Below, piece by piece: positions 5,532-5,991 of a stretch of DNA of 5,991 nt; position 1 is the first letter of the stretch; every line of letters begins with the position of its first letter. Under the pieces are notes generated by a model that did not search any database, was not told where the DNA came from, and was given only the letters and a program-made list of their open reading frames with translations. A program made the translations under genes and the position numbers. The DNA comes from an uncultured Gemmobacter sp. (lineage in GTDB: Bacteria; Pseudomonadota; Alphaproteobacteria; Rhodobacterales; Rhodobacteraceae), in assembly GCA_937983495.1 (NCBI GenBank), contig CALKAA010000396.1, forward strand, positions 1-5,991, in the 5' to 3' direction.

Positions 5532-5991
5532 TTACAACGCTGCCGCCAGACGAACGCCCTGATCAATGGCGCGTTTTGCGTCGAGTTCAGCCGCCACATC
5601 GGCACCGCCGATGATGTGGCAGGGCAGGCCCAGGGCCTCGATCCCGGCGGCGAGGCTGCGCTCTGGCGTTTGCCCGGCGCAGATCACCACCGTATCCACC
5701 GGCAGCAGTTGCGGCGCACCATTCACCGTGATCTGTAGCCCCTCGGGCGTGATCGCCTCATAGCTGACGCCGCCCAGCATCTTCACGCCCTTCATTTGCA
5801 AGGTCGCGCGGTGAATCCAGCCGGTTGTCTTGCCCAGCTTGCGGCCGGGTTTCTCGGGCTTGCGTTGCAAAAGCCAGACCTCGCGGGCGGGGGCTTCGGG
5901 GCGGGGGCCTTCGGGGGCAAGGCCGCCGGGCACCTCTGCCCGGGCGCCAACCCCCCATTCCTGCCGCCACAGGGCTGCGTCGAGCGTGGGG
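5532..5991 (-). CDS. fadH: NADPH-dependent 2,4-dienoyl-CoA reductase, C-terminal part (5' partial)
   Basis: The frame runs from the window edge to TAA (complement of 5532-5534), giving about 152 residues of the C-terminus. Family members are about 670-690 residues, so the N-terminal TIM barrel with FMN and the 4Fe-4S site lies outside. Seen here is the end of the FAD/NADPH-binding region: the conserved GKTTGWIHRATL stretch, then MKGVKMLGGVSYEAI, VDTVVICAGQTPERSL, and the terminal IGGADVAAELDAKRAIDQG. These match bacterial FadH closely from memory. The enzyme reduces 2,4-dienoyl-CoA made during beta-oxidation of unsaturated fatty acids with double bonds at even positions. A GTG at 5931-5933 is internal; codons upstream continue the family sequence (for example LDAALWRQEWGV). 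It is convergent with the cco operon and shows no functional link to it. Confidence 0.9.
   Translation of the reverse strand, partial: PTLDAALWRQEWGVGARAEVPGGLAPEGPRPEAPAREVWLLQRKPEKPGRKLGKTTGWIHRATLQMKGVKMLGGVSYEAITPEGLQITVNGAPQLLPVDTVVICAGQTPERSLAAGIEALGLPCHIIGGADVAAELDAKRAIDQGVRLAAAL

Overview
The window is a GC-rich piece of what looks like an alphaproteobacterial genome, most likely a member of the Rhodobacteraceae (Rhodobacter/Paracoccus relatives). This rests on a ccoGHIS cluster with Rhodobacter-type protein sequences, on FNR/FixK-type boxes of the form TTGAT-N4-GTCAA, and on a GC-rich terminator ending in GAGGATATTTTT, a style I recall as common in that family. No mobile element, CRISPR array, tRNA or rRNA was seen.

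Layout. Positions 1-699 (+) are the C-terminal three quarters of a LysR-type regulator of the GcvA/AmpR-like group, cut by the window edge. Positions 700-1117 form a 418-bp noncoding region with an inverted repeat just after lysR, two nearly identical FNR boxes 242 bp apart, a short GC stem followed by six Ts, and a perfect palindrome. Positions 1118-5460 (+) hold a tight four-gene operon: ccoG (membrane iron-sulfur protein), ccoH (small single-pass membrane protein), ccoI (copper-transporting P1B ATPase) and ccoS (52-residue membrane peptide). Positions 5461-5531 carry a strong GC hairpin between convergent genes. Positions 5532-5991 (-) are the C-terminal end of an NADPH-dependent 2,4-dienoyl-CoA reductase (FadH), also cut by the window edge.

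How it works together. ccoGHIS (also called fixGHIS or rdxBHIS) encodes the assembly factors for the high-affinity cbb3-type cytochrome c oxidase. CcoI moves copper across the inner membrane for the CuB site of CcoN, CcoG is thought to handle redox chemistry of copper, and CcoH and CcoS help assembly and maturation. The FNR box 68 bp upstream of the ccoG start fits induction at low oxygen. The oxidase structural genes ccoNOQP, often next to this cluster, are not directly upstream here.

No clearly new protein system is visible. The least explained part is the lysR-ccoG spacer, where the upstream FNR box lies too far from ccoG to be its main promoter element and may drive a separate short transcript.
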